Source of the DNA: Candidatus Sulfidibacterium hydrothermale
Lineage (GTDB): Bacteria > Bacteroidota > Bacteroidia > Bacteroidales > F082
Length of the DNA: 64,000 bases
Direction: 5' to 3'
Assembly (NCBI RefSeq): GCF_020149915.1
Contig: NZ_CP083760.1
Span: forward strand, 1-64,000
The notes under the pieces were generated by a model. It did no database searches. It was not told the origin of the DNA and worked only from the letters and a program-made list of their open reading frames with translations. A program made the translations under genes and the position numbers. This document shows positions 54,301 to 61,817 of this stretch, piece by piece. How positions within the stretch are numbered: position 1 is the stretch's first letter; every line of letters begins with the position of its first letter.

Positions 54301-54559
54301 CCCGTCTGTCAGAAGCAAAAGCAAGATATTTCCCGTTGTGGCTCCACACCGGATAGCTTTCATAATCGGGGGTGATGGTCATGGGAATAGCTGTTCCGCC
54401 GGTGGTCGGAACTTTAAAAATATCGCCTTTGTATTCAAAAGCAATCCATTCTCCATTTGGAGAAATAGCTGGATGCATAAACCATTTTGGTTGTACATGA
54501 GATTGGCTAAAAACAAAAAATGGCCAGATAAAAATAAAAAATAGAGATAAACGTTTCAT
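51341..54559 (-). CDS. Tricorn-type S41 peptidase, copy A
   Basis: A 1072-residue exported protease of the tricorn family. The signal peptide is LSLFFIFIWPFFVFSQ. N-terminal beta-propeller repeats follow (HPAISPNGEWIAFEYKGDIF, VSPNGKEVAFVYRGDIF, YSPDGKKIAYLENRNIL). Then a C-terminal PDZ-like segment (VKPNDILEKIDGVQI) and S41 catalytic core follow. The catalytic His is in LNVSHTGCRY, the Ser in GNYSDAFIFPY, and the Glu in NHELEPDIKV. These enzymes degrade peptides; in Bacteroidota they are periplasmic. It is a near twin of 55347-58571, with divergence concentrated near residues 575-705. Confidence 0.95.
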   Translation of the reverse strand: MKRLSLFFIFIWPFFVFSQSHVQPKWFMHPAISPNGEWIAFEYKGDIFKVPTTGGTAIPMTITPDYESYPVWSHNGKYLAFASDRRGNFDVYVMPSRGGAATRLTCNSAPDIPSDFTPDDKYIVFGTARNDIYTSVRFPVPGLFMKLYRVPVKGGRSVMINSAGTEYARFNKNGNEIIFQDRKSYENAQRKHERASVTRDIWTYNFKTNKYTKLTHFNGNDLEPVWGKDGNYYYLSEQNSNDLNVFKASLAHPSQPKQLTFYKKNPVRGLSRAQTGVLCFTHDGNIYTFVPGQQPQKVAINIQADFAEKTPKPLPVSNKQISEMSVSPNGKEVAFVYRGDIFVTSADGHTTKQLTNTPYQERMIDFSPDGRSIVYSVEDHGSWNIDKLEIANKKEPYFYASTVVKNIPVIATAQNDFQPLYSPDGKKIAYLENRNILKVYDLKTKKSVTVIPKGVNYSYSDGDQYFTWSPDSKWLLAQSNEGIVLHNDIDLVKADGSGKRIDLTQSGFSDKQPQWGMGGKMMVWISDREGLRNLTDEGQSDVYAMFFDQKAFDRYNLSKDDYDLLKEEQKQDAAKKAKNTPLKLNLKNLDSRTKRLTINSSLLSDFVLSKDGEKLYYLAKYDKGYDLWETDPRTHKTRILAHLGAPSGGTLAMDRAGENIFILAGNRIGKVSLMSGNLSLLNFNTNMTWDPVAVRAYIFDHAWRQVKDKLFDPNLQGVDWNYYGKFYKQFLPNINNNYDFADLMSELLGELNVSHTGCRYDPHFENADRTASLGMLYDETKGGKGLIVKVIITGGPMDNAKAKVKPNDILEKIDGVQITNDFDWAKLLNHKAGKFTRLTFYDPATKKSWDEVIQPISSQEENTLIYKRWDHIMQKMTDSLSHGQIGYVHIHSMDEQSYRTVFGKVLGKNFNKKALIVDTRFNGGGWLHDQLVTFLTGKFYLKFAPQGHVVPGGESMNRWDKPSCVLINQGNYSDAFIFPYVYKELKIGKLIGMPVPGTGTVVWWERQIDPTLVFGIPMIASMGVNEKHFTENHELEPDIKVPSPYNQILNGYDPQLKAAVKEMLKETTKKTK

Positions 54560-54734
54560 AATACTTTTTTTGGTCAGAATTTAAGTTAAAATAGTCTTCC
54601 TGAATGCTGCCGGGAATAACTGTAAAAAACAAAAATACAATTTATTTCAATATGTTACAAAAGGCCGCCAGAGAGGAAACCAACCCGGATAATCTTTTGA
54701 GCATCTACCGGCGACTCTCTTTTTTTGTAAAAAA

Positions 54735-54875
54735 TCCGGTTTCCCCTTTAAAAATTATTGATGTTGAAATTGTACTTTCACAATTGAATTTCCCTATCGG
54801 AATCTTCGAGCAAAACAAAGCCAAAATCATTGCCCATATTCACAATGCGAAAAAACCGGAGCCGGCCTGATGAGC
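54735..54875 (+). pseudogene. Truncated 5' copy of nadE
   Basis: The bases after TGTAAAAAATCCGG match the nadE leader and first ~35 codons at 59050-59200. In both places the sequence continues as CTTTCACAATTGAATTTCC, then GAGCAAAACAAAGCCAAAAT. One base is missing near the start, so the nadE frame is shifted. The reading frame ends in TGA at 54868-54870, where RAYT-like sequence takes over. It is the partner of tricorn copy A in a duplicated tricorn-nadE pair. Confidence 0.85.
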
Positions 54876-55235
54876 CCAAGAAGGATAGCATAATCACGGT
54901 TTTTCCAAAGTTTATCATTTGTATTGCATTTTATTTGTTTTCCTGCATATTCAAGTTCTTTTAGCAACCCTATTCTTCTGTTTTCCAGTTTGGTTTTTAT
55001 CTGGTAAAGGATTCTTTTTGCTGTAAATTTTTTAAATACCCAACAACCATTTACTTCCATAAAACATGCCTGTGATTGCTCATAATTACCCACACATAAA
55101 CAATAATCCCCTTTTCCTGTGCAATAAATTATTACATCGGTTAGCCCTGATTTATACTCTTTTCCTGTAAAAATATCTACCCTGTAAATATTAAGAAATA
55201 CAACCCGTTTTTGGTCTGAAACAATATCCGATCTT
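54876..55235 (-). pseudogene. Broken RAYT copy
   Basis: Read on the minus strand this matches RAYT from the QNGLYFL region through KEYKS-like, a damaged HUH area, then KKFTAKRIL, RKxEYAGKxIKxNTN and LWKxxxxAILL. The region between VIMSN and the FKKFTA helix is deleted or frameshifted, so the metal His pair is lost. It ends where the nadE fragment begins, so this insertion or recombination probably truncated nadE. Confidence 0.8.
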
Positions 55236-55239
55236 TCAA

Positions 55240-55284
55240 AATAAAAACCCGTTTTTCAGATTCGGATAAACCTGAAAAACGGGT
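55240..55284 (-). terminator. Terminator of tricorn copy B
   Basis: ACCCGTTTTTCAG and CTGAAAAACGGGT form a 13-bp perfect stem with a 12-base loop. On the minus strand it is followed by TTTTTATTTT. Confidence 0.92.
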
Positions 55285-55346
55285 AATCTTTTCTTACGAT
55301 TCACCTTTCGAAAAGTCCGAAAAAGTGAACGGTTTTTTACAACCGG

Positions 55347-58300
55347 TTATTTCGTCTTTTTGGTAGTTTCTTTCAGCATCTCTTTCACCGCTGCTTTCAG
55401 TTGCGGGTCATAGCCGTTCAGAATCTGATTGTACGGAGTGGGAACTTTGATATCGGGTTCCAGCTCATGATTTTCCGTAAAATGTTTTTCGCCAACTCCC
55501 ATGGTGGCCACCATCGGAATACCGAAAACCAGCGTCGGGTCAATCTGACGTTCCCACCAAACGGCCGTACCGGTACCCGGCACCGGCATGCCAATAAGTT
55601 TGCCTATGCCAAGTTCTTTGTAAACATACGGGAAAATAAACGCATCAGAATAGTTGCTCTGGCTGATCAGTACACAACTCGGTTTATCCCACCGGTTCAT
55701 GGACTCGCCACCCGGAACCACATGACCCTGCGGGGCAAATTTCAGATAAAACTTCCCGGTAAGAAAAGTTACCAAATGATCGTGCAGCCAACCACCACCA
55801 TTAAAACGGGTATCCACAATCAGTGCTTTTTTGTTAAAGTTTTTCCCCAGCACTTTGCCAAATACCGTACGGTAGCTTTGTTCGTTCATCGAACGCACAT
55901 GCACATACCCGATTTGTCCGTGCGACAGGCTGTCGGTCATTTTTTGCATGATATGATCCCACCGTTTGTACATAAGAGAATTTTCTTCCCGTGAAGAAAT
56001 CGGTTTTATCACTTCGTCCCATGACTTTTTCGTAGCCGGGTCATAAAAAGTCAGGCGTGTAAATTTCCCTGCTTTGTGGTTAAGCAGTTTGGCCCAGTCA
56101 AAATCATTGGTGATTTGTACCCCATCAATCTTTTCAAGAATATCATTCGGTTTCACCTTGGTTTTGGCATTGTCCATGGGGCCGCCGGTAATAATTACTT
56201 TCACAACAAGGCCTTTCCCCCCTTTGGTTTCATCATAAAGCATGCCCAATGAAGCCGTACGATCGGCATTTTCAGAATGTGGATAATAACGGCATCCGGT
56301 ATGTGAAACGTTCAGTTCGCCAAGCAGTTCGCTCATTAAATCGGCAAAGTCGTAGTTATTATTGATGTTGGGCAAAAACTGTTTGTAAAATTTACCGTAG
56401 TAACTCCAGTCAACCCCCTGCAGATTGGGATCGAAAAGCTTGTCTTTCACCTGACGCCAGGCATGATCAAAAATGTAAGCCCGGACAGCCGCCGGATCCC
56501 ATGTCATGTTTGTATGAATAGATAATGGCGAAACTTTTCCGTTGGCCACCGATATTTTACTGATCCGGCCGTCGGCCAGAACAAAAATGTTTTTCCCGGC
56601 TTTGTCCATAGACAGACTTCCGCCGCGATGGGCATCAAGATGTGCCAACACTTTGGTTTTGCGGGTTCGGGGTTCGGTTTCCCACAAATCGTACCCTTTT
56701 TCATACTTGGCAAGGTAATACAGTTTTTCGCCGTCTTTCGACAAAACAAAATCGCTGAGTAATGATGAATTAATGGTCAGCCGTTTGGTACGACTGTCCA
56801 GATTCTTCAGGTTGAGTGTTAACGGTGTTTCTTTAGCTTTCTCCGGCTTTTTCGTTTTGGTGGTATCCTTCTTTTGTTCTTCTTTCAGCAGGTCATAATC
56901 GTCTTTACTCAGGTTATATCTGTCGAAAGCTTTTTGATCGAAAAACATGGCATACACATCGCTTTGTCCGCCACGGGTAAGATTTCTCAGGCCTTCACGA
57001 CTGGTAGCCCAGATCATCATTTTTCCGCCCATGCCCCATTTCGGGTGCCAGTCTGAAAATCCGCTTTGTGTAAGATCGATACGCTTGCCGCTTCCATCAG
57101 CTTTTACCAAATCAATGTCATTACGGACAAAAGTTCCTTCGTTAGACTGGGCTAAAAGCCATTTACTGTCAGGCGACCAGGTAAAATACTGGTCTCCGTC
57201 AGAATAAGAATAATTCACCCCTTTGGGAATCACCGTAACCGTTTTCTTCGTTTTCAGATCATAAACCTTCAGAATATTCCGGTTCTCGAGATAGGCAATT
57301 TTTTTACCGTCCGGCGAATAAAGCGGTTGGAAATCATTTTGAGCGGTAGCTATAACCGGGATGTTTTTCACCACGGTAGAAGCATAAAAATAAGGTTCTT
57401 TTTTGTTGGCAATCTCCAATTTGTCAATGTTCCACGAACCATGATCTTCTACCGAATAAACAATCGAACGCCCATCCGGACTAAAATCAATCATCCGTTC
57501 CTGATAAGGGGTGTTGGTGAGCTGCTTGGTGGTATGACCATCTGCAGAAGTCACAAAAATATCGCCACGATATACAAAAGCTACCTCTTTTCCGTTGGGC
57601 GACACGCTCATTTCGCTGATCTGTTTATTGGAAACCGGAAGGGTTTTGGATGTTTTCTCGGCAAAATCAGCCCGGATGTTAATGGCTACTTTCTGTGGCT
57701 GCTGACCGGGAACAAACGTATAAATATTTCCGTCGTGGGTAAAACACAAAACACCGGTTTGGGCACGGCTCAGTCCGCGAACCGGATTCTTTTTGTAAAA
57801 GGTCAACTGTTTCGGCTGGCTGGGATGAGTCAGCGAAGCTTTAAAAACGTTTAAATCATTGCTGTTCTGCTCGCTCAGGTAATAATAATTCCCGTCTTTT
57901 CCCCAAACCGGCTCAAGGTCGTTACCGTTAAAATGGGTTAGTTTGGTGTATTTTTTTGTTTTGAAATTGTAGGTCCAGATATCACGAGTTACTGAGGCCC
58001 GCTCGTGTTTACGCTGTGCACTTTCATAACCTTTCCGGTCCTGGAAAATAATTTCGTTGCCGTTTTTGTTGAACCGGGCATATTCGGTTCCGGCCGAATT
58101 AATCATCACAGAACGCCCGCCTTTCACGGGGACACGATACAATTTCATAAATAATCCGGGAATCGGAAACCGGACAGAAGTATAAATATCATTCCGGGCG
58201 GTACCGAAAACAATGTATTTGTCATCAGGCGTAAAATCCGACGGAATGTCCGGCGCCGAATTATAGGTCAATCTCGTAGCAGCACCTCCCTGCGAAGGCA

Positions 58301-58571
58301 TTACGTACACATCAAAATTGCCATGTCTGTCAGAAGCAAAAGCAAGATATTTCCCATTGTGGCTCCACACCGGATAGCTTTCATAATCGGGGGTGATGGT
58401 CATGGGAATAGCTGTTCCGCCGGTGGCCGGAACTTTAAAAATATCGCCTTTGTATTCAAAAGCAATCCATTTTCCATCAGGCGAAATAGCCGGATGCATA
58501 AACCATTTCGGGGTTTGTCCGACTGCCAAAAGAGGAAAATAAATCAGAAGGAAAAATAAAACACGTTTCAT
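55347..58571 (-). CDS. Tricorn-type S41 peptidase, copy B
   Basis: The start is the ATG at 58571 (MKRVLFFLLIYFPLLAVGQ), giving a signal peptide in line with copy A; the longer frame adds ten residues before the signal. It has 1074 residues. It shares with copy A the propeller repeats, PDZ-like segment and all catalytic residues (SHTGCRY, SNYSDAFIFPY, NHELEPDIKV). Long stretches are identical at the protein level. Differences cluster: the EEQKKDTTKTKKPEKAKETPL linker (longer here) and the segment with PRTRKTKVLAHLDAHRGGSLSM. Both genes look functional. Confidence 0.95.
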   Translation of the reverse strand: MKRVLFFLLIYFPLLAVGQTPKWFMHPAISPDGKWIAFEYKGDIFKVPATGGTAIPMTITPDYESYPVWSHNGKYLAFASDRHGNFDVYVMPSQGGAATRLTYNSAPDIPSDFTPDDKYIVFGTARNDIYTSVRFPIPGLFMKLYRVPVKGGRSVMINSAGTEYARFNKNGNEIIFQDRKGYESAQRKHERASVTRDIWTYNFKTKKYTKLTHFNGNDLEPVWGKDGNYYYLSEQNSNDLNVFKASLTHPSQPKQLTFYKKNPVRGLSRAQTGVLCFTHDGNIYTFVPGQQPQKVAINIRADFAEKTSKTLPVSNKQISEMSVSPNGKEVAFVYRGDIFVTSADGHTTKQLTNTPYQERMIDFSPDGRSIVYSVEDHGSWNIDKLEIANKKEPYFYASTVVKNIPVIATAQNDFQPLYSPDGKKIAYLENRNILKVYDLKTKKTVTVIPKGVNYSYSDGDQYFTWSPDSKWLLAQSNEGTFVRNDIDLVKADGSGKRIDLTQSGFSDWHPKWGMGGKMMIWATSREGLRNLTRGGQSDVYAMFFDQKAFDRYNLSKDDYDLLKEEQKKDTTKTKKPEKAKETPLTLNLKNLDSRTKRLTINSSLLSDFVLSKDGEKLYYLAKYEKGYDLWETEPRTRKTKVLAHLDAHRGGSLSMDKAGKNIFVLADGRISKISVANGKVSPLSIHTNMTWDPAAVRAYIFDHAWRQVKDKLFDPNLQGVDWSYYGKFYKQFLPNINNNYDFADLMSELLGELNVSHTGCRYYPHSENADRTASLGMLYDETKGGKGLVVKVIITGGPMDNAKTKVKPNDILEKIDGVQITNDFDWAKLLNHKAGKFTRLTFYDPATKKSWDEVIKPISSREENSLMYKRWDHIMQKMTDSLSHGQIGYVHVRSMNEQSYRTVFGKVLGKNFNKKALIVDTRFNGGGWLHDHLVTFLTGKFYLKFAPQGHVVPGGESMNRWDKPSCVLISQSNYSDAFIFPYVYKELGIGKLIGMPVPGTGTAVWWERQIDPTLVFGIPMVATMGVGEKHFTENHELEPDIKVPTPYNQILNGYDPQLKAAVKEMLKETTKKTK

Positions 58572-59090
58572 TGCGGTAAGGTTTAATTTGTAATTGTTCA
58601 TTTATGCTTTTCTGATTTTATCTTTCCCGCCGTCGGCAGGAAAACAAACAGCAGCTTCTGCGTGCTACAAAAACAGAAAAACCGGACAAAGGTATAATTA
58701 TTTTTCGCAGCTTTCCGCCAAAAACGCAAGGATATTATTCGAGCGGCCCTGCCCAAACCTGCAAAGGACGGGTTTACCCGAATCCGTCGGGAGACGGAGA
58801 CAGAGACGAAGATAAGGGCGGGCTTGCCCACAAGCGGTCACAGGCCGTCCGCTTTAGTCCCGCCACGGCAGCCTGTGTTTCGCCATGGCGGCTCACGAGC
58901 TTCCGGTGGTCGCTGTCAGCCGCCGCAACCCCACCGGCATGCCCCCGGCGCTACATCATACTGCCGTGGCGGGCGCTGCCGCTCCCGTCCTTGCCGCATT
59001 TAAATCTTTAACCGTAAAGAAACCTTTCGTAAATTCAACGATTGCCTATTTTTGTAAAAAATTCAGGTTTCATCTTAAAAACTGTTGACG
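58572..59090. other. Intergenic region with GC-rich structured island
   Basis: Bases 58741-58995 are much richer in GC than flanking DNA and full of self-complementarity. CCCGCCACGGCAG (58859-58871) pairs with CTGCCGTGGCGGG (58961-58973). CCGGTGG (58903-58909) pairs with CCACCGG (58931-58937) inside it. AAGCGG pairs with CCGCTT upstream, and CGCCATGGCG at 58881-58890 is a palindrome. No reading frame is convincing. The corresponding space upstream of copy A (54560-54735) lacks it. A TATTTTTG -7 element for nadE follows at 59047-59054. Confidence 0.7.
59047..59054 (+). promoter_or_regulatory. -7 element for nadE
   Basis: TATTTTTG matches TAnnTTTG, about 37 bases before the TTG start codons. 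Confidence 0.6.
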
Positions 59091-60725
59091 TTGAAAATTG
59101 CACTTTCACAATTGAATTTCCATATCGGGAACTTTGAGCAAAACAAAGCCAAAATCATTGCCGATATTCACAAAGCCGAAAAAGCCGGTGCCGACCTGGT
59201 GGTTTTTTCCGAGCTGGCCATTTCGGGCTATCCGCCCCGCGATTTTCTGGAATTCCGCGATTTTGTAAACAAAGGTCTCCAGGCGGTGGACGAAATAGCT
59301 ACCCACTGTACAAAAATTGCTGCCATCGTAGGCGTTCCCACGTATAATCCCCATAAAAAAGGAAAACCGTTGTACAACTCGGCAGCATTTTTATGGCAGG
59401 GAAAAGTGCAACAAACGGTGCACAAAACCCTCTTGCCCAACTACGACATTTTTGATGAATACCGTTATTTTGAACCCAACAACCGCTTTGAAGTGGTGGA
59501 GTTTAAAGGCAAAAAAATAGCCCTGACCATTTGCGAAGACATCTGGGATGTGGATGAAAATCCGCTTTATACCATCAACCCGATGGACGAGCTGATGGTG
59601 CATCATCCCGACATCATGATTAATATTGCCGCTTCGCCGTTTAACTACCAGCAGGCCGTTATCCGCGAAGGCGTTTTGCGACGCAATACCGAAAAATATC
59701 ACTTGCCGCTGTTTTATGTGAACCACGTGGGTGCCCAAACCGAGCTGCTGTTCGACGGCGGCTCGCTGGTAATGAACTCGCAAAGCAAAACAGTGGACGT
59801 GATGCACTATTTTGAGGAAGACTTCCGGATTTACGACCTTGACGAGGTGGAAAAAGCCGAAAATACCACCATCGAAAGACCGCCGGAAGTGGCTTTGATA
59901 CACGATGCGCTGGTGATGGGCATCCGCAATTATTTTCAGAAACTGGGATTTACCCGGGCTATTCTTGGCTTATCGGGAGGCATCGATTCGGCAGTAACTT
60001 CCGTGCTGGCCGCCGAAGCACTCGGCAACGAAAATGTGTATAACGTGCTGCTGCCGTCGGAATTTTCGTCAGAACACTCCGTCAGCGACTCGCTGCAACT
60101 GGTCAAAAACCTGGGCATGCCGCACGACACCATTCCCATCAAAAAAGCATTCGACACGTTTAACGATATCTTACAACCCTATTTTAAAGGGTTACCTTTC
60201 AATATTGCCGAAGAAAACCTGCAGGCCCGCATCCGTGGAGTCATCCTGATGGCTTTATCCAATAAATTCGGATACATCTTGTTGAATACAAGCAACAAAA
60301 GCGAAGCGGCTGTAGGATACGGCACACTTTACGGCGACATGAACGGCGGCCTTTCGGTATTGGGCGATGTGTACAAAACCCGCGTATATGAACTGGCGCG
60401 TTACATCAACCGCGAAAAAGAAATCATTCCCGAAAACATCATCACCAAACCGCCGTCAGCCGAGCTGCGGCCCGGCCAAAAAGACTCCGACTCGCTGCCT
60501 GATTACGATATTCTCGACAAAATTCTGTTGGAATACATCGAAAACCGGCGGGGACCGGCGGAAATTGTGGCACTGGGCTACGACGAAAAGCTGGTAAAAC
60601 GCATCCTGCGGCTGGTCAATATCAATGAGTATAAGCGGTACCAAACGCCACCCATGCTGCGTGTTACACCCAAAGCCTTCGGCATGGGACGCCGTATGCC
60701 CATCGTTGCAAAATATTTGGCGTAA
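59091..60725 (+). CDS. nadE: Glutamine-dependent NAD+ synthetase
   Basis: The start is a TTG: 59091 gives MKIALSQLNFHIGNFEQNK, the normal N-terminus; a TTG at 59085 is also possible. No ATG is available. The 544-residue enzyme has a nitrilase-type glutaminase domain (1-260; ELAISGYPPRD, the Cys in LTICEDIWDV) and a C-terminal NAD synthetase (SGGIDSAVTSVLAAEALG, NKSEAAVGYGTLYGDMNGGL). It amidates nicotinic acid adenine dinucleotide with ammonia made from glutamine. Monocistronic. A truncated second copy lies at 54735-54875. Confidence 0.96.
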   Translation: MKIALSQLNFHIGNFEQNKAKIIADIHKAEKAGADLVVFSELAISGYPPRDFLEFRDFVNKGLQAVDEIATHCTKIAAIVGVPTYNPHKKGKPLYNSAAFLWQGKVQQTVHKTLLPNYDIFDEYRYFEPNNRFEVVEFKGKKIALTICEDIWDVDENPLYTINPMDELMVHHPDIMINIAASPFNYQQAVIREGVLRRNTEKYHLPLFYVNHVGAQTELLFDGGSLVMNSQSKTVDVMHYFEEDFRIYDLDEVEKAENTTIERPPEVALIHDALVMGIRNYFQKLGFTRAILGLSGGIDSAVTSVLAAEALGNENVYNVLLPSEFSSEHSVSDSLQLVKNLGMPHDTIPIKKAFDTFNDILQPYFKGLPFNIAEENLQARIRGVILMALSNKFGYILLNTSNKSEAAVGYGTLYGDMNGGLSVLGDVYKTRVYELARYINREKEIIPENIITKPPSAELRPGQKDSDSLPDYDILDKILLEYIENRRGPAEIVALGYDEKLVKRILRLVNINEYKRYQTPPMLRVTPKAFGMGRRMPIVAKYLA

Positions 60726-60757
60726 ATTATTCTCGCCTGCATTGAAAATACTTCTCT

Positions 60758-60999
60758 CGTCCGTGTTTGTAACACGGACGCATTTACCGCTGCATTTTTA
60801 ATGCAAAAACACTATTTTTAGACTTAATGGACAAAATTGATGCTAAAATCGTTATATCTCAATAACCGTAATATTAGGAAATATAATCCATTTTGATCTG
60901 AAATAATACATTGACCACCAGACACAAAGCAACTATAACTGTTTTCAAAAAATATTGCAATTGTTTTATAGAAATCCATCCGCGTTATAAACGCGGATG
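60758..60999 (-). mobile_element. Internally deleted RAYT element (MITE-like)
   Basis: It keeps both ends of the adjacent full element (61053-61724). At one end are the REP CGTCCGTGTTTGTAACACGGACG (60758-60780) and the TGCATTTTTAATGCA-type hairpin. At the other are the RAYT N-terminal codons (IISDQNGLYFL-like, minus strand) with leader and the REP CATCCGCGTTATAAACGCGG (60977-60999). Roughly 430-490 bases of the interior, including the HUH motif and catalytic Tyr, are missing. Confidence 0.75.
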
Positions 61000-61052
61000 A
61001 GTTCCAGAGTTCCGGGAATTGCCGGATATAATTGTAACATAAATACGTTTCT

Positions 61053-61724
61053 CGTCCGTGTTTGTAACGCGGACGCATTTACCACTGCATTTTTAATGTA
61101 AAAACTCTATTCCTACATAACCTCTTTCTCCACCATAATCCCTTGCCGAGCTAAAAATATAATCTTCCGGCCTGTCAACAATCATTGCACGAACCGGATT
61201 TTCATGAATATAATTCAGTTTTTGATCAATGATATTTACCTGATGGGGTTCAAGAAGAATGGCATGATTACTGTCTTTCCAAAGTTTATAGTTTGTATTG
61301 CGCTTTATTCGTTTTCCTGCATATTCGAATTTTCTTAACAACCAAATTCTTCTGCTTTCCGGTTCAGTTTTTATCAGGTAAAGGATTCTTTTTGCTGTAA
61401 ATTTTTTAAAATCCCGGATAATATCAGAAAGCCTGAACCCTTCTTTTGCCTGCCATAAAACATGCATGTGATTGCTCATAATTACCCATGCATAAACAAT
61501 AAGCCCTTTTTTCTCAATACAATAATTCATAGAATCAGTTAGCACTGACTTATACTCTTTTCTTGTAAAAACATCTACCCAGTCAACAACCGTAAATGTT
61601 AGGAAATATAATCCGTTTTGGTCTGAAATAATATACCGATCACCAGACATAAAGCAAATGTAACTGTTTTCAAAAAACATTGCAACTGTTTTATAGAAAT
61701 CCATCCGCGTTATAAACGCGGATG
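61053..61724 (-). mobile_element. RAYT/REP element, second complete copy
   Basis: REP hairpins CGTCCGTGTTTGTAACGCGGACG (61053-61075) and CATCCGCGTTATAAACGCGG (61702-61724) flank the RAYT gene at 61093-61650. Read from the gene, CATCCGCG-type lies upstream and CGTCCG-type downstream, the same polarity as at 24.1 kb. Confidence 0.75.
61093..61650 (-). CDS. REP-associated tyrosine transposase (RAYT), second copy
   Basis: The start at ATG 61650 (MSGDRYIISDQNGLYFL) matches the copy at 24234; the longer frame reads through the REP. The 185-residue product has the HUH motif SNHMHVLW, FRLSDIIRDFKKFTAKRIL, and the Tyr region LNYIHENPVRAMIV. It differs from the first copy at roughly one residue in seven or eight, with indel-free alignment throughout, so both appear to be under selection. 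Placed between nadE and cysNC next to a deleted relative. Confidence 0.92.
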   Translation of the reverse strand: MSGDRYIISDQNGLYFLTFTVVDWVDVFTRKEYKSVLTDSMNYCIEKKGLIVYAWVIMSNHMHVLWQAKEGFRLSDIIRDFKKFTAKRILYLIKTEPESRRIWLLRKFEYAGKRIKRNTNYKLWKDSNHAILLEPHQVNIIDQKLNYIHENPVRAMIVDRPEDYIFSSARDYGGERGYVGIEFLH

Positions 61725-61762
61725 AGTTCCGGGTTCCGTTTAATGGTGTTCCACTTTTATTG

Positions 61763-61770
61763 TATTTTTG
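61763..61770 (+). promoter_or_regulatory. -7 element for cysNC
   Basis: TATTTTTG matches TAnnTTTG, 48 bases before the ATG at 61818. Confidence 0.6.
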
Positions 61771-61817
61771 CTTCGCTTTTCCCGCTTTTGGGATAAAATG
61801 AGAATAAACCTTCACCA

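Noticed and set aside
54604-54870. 88-codon frame as a small gene
   Set aside because: Its second half is frame-shifted nadE sequence, so it is part of a truncated duplicate.
60824-61078. 84-codon minus-strand frame as a gene
   Set aside because: It is the remaining N-terminal piece of a RAYT read through its leader and REP; described as a deleted element.
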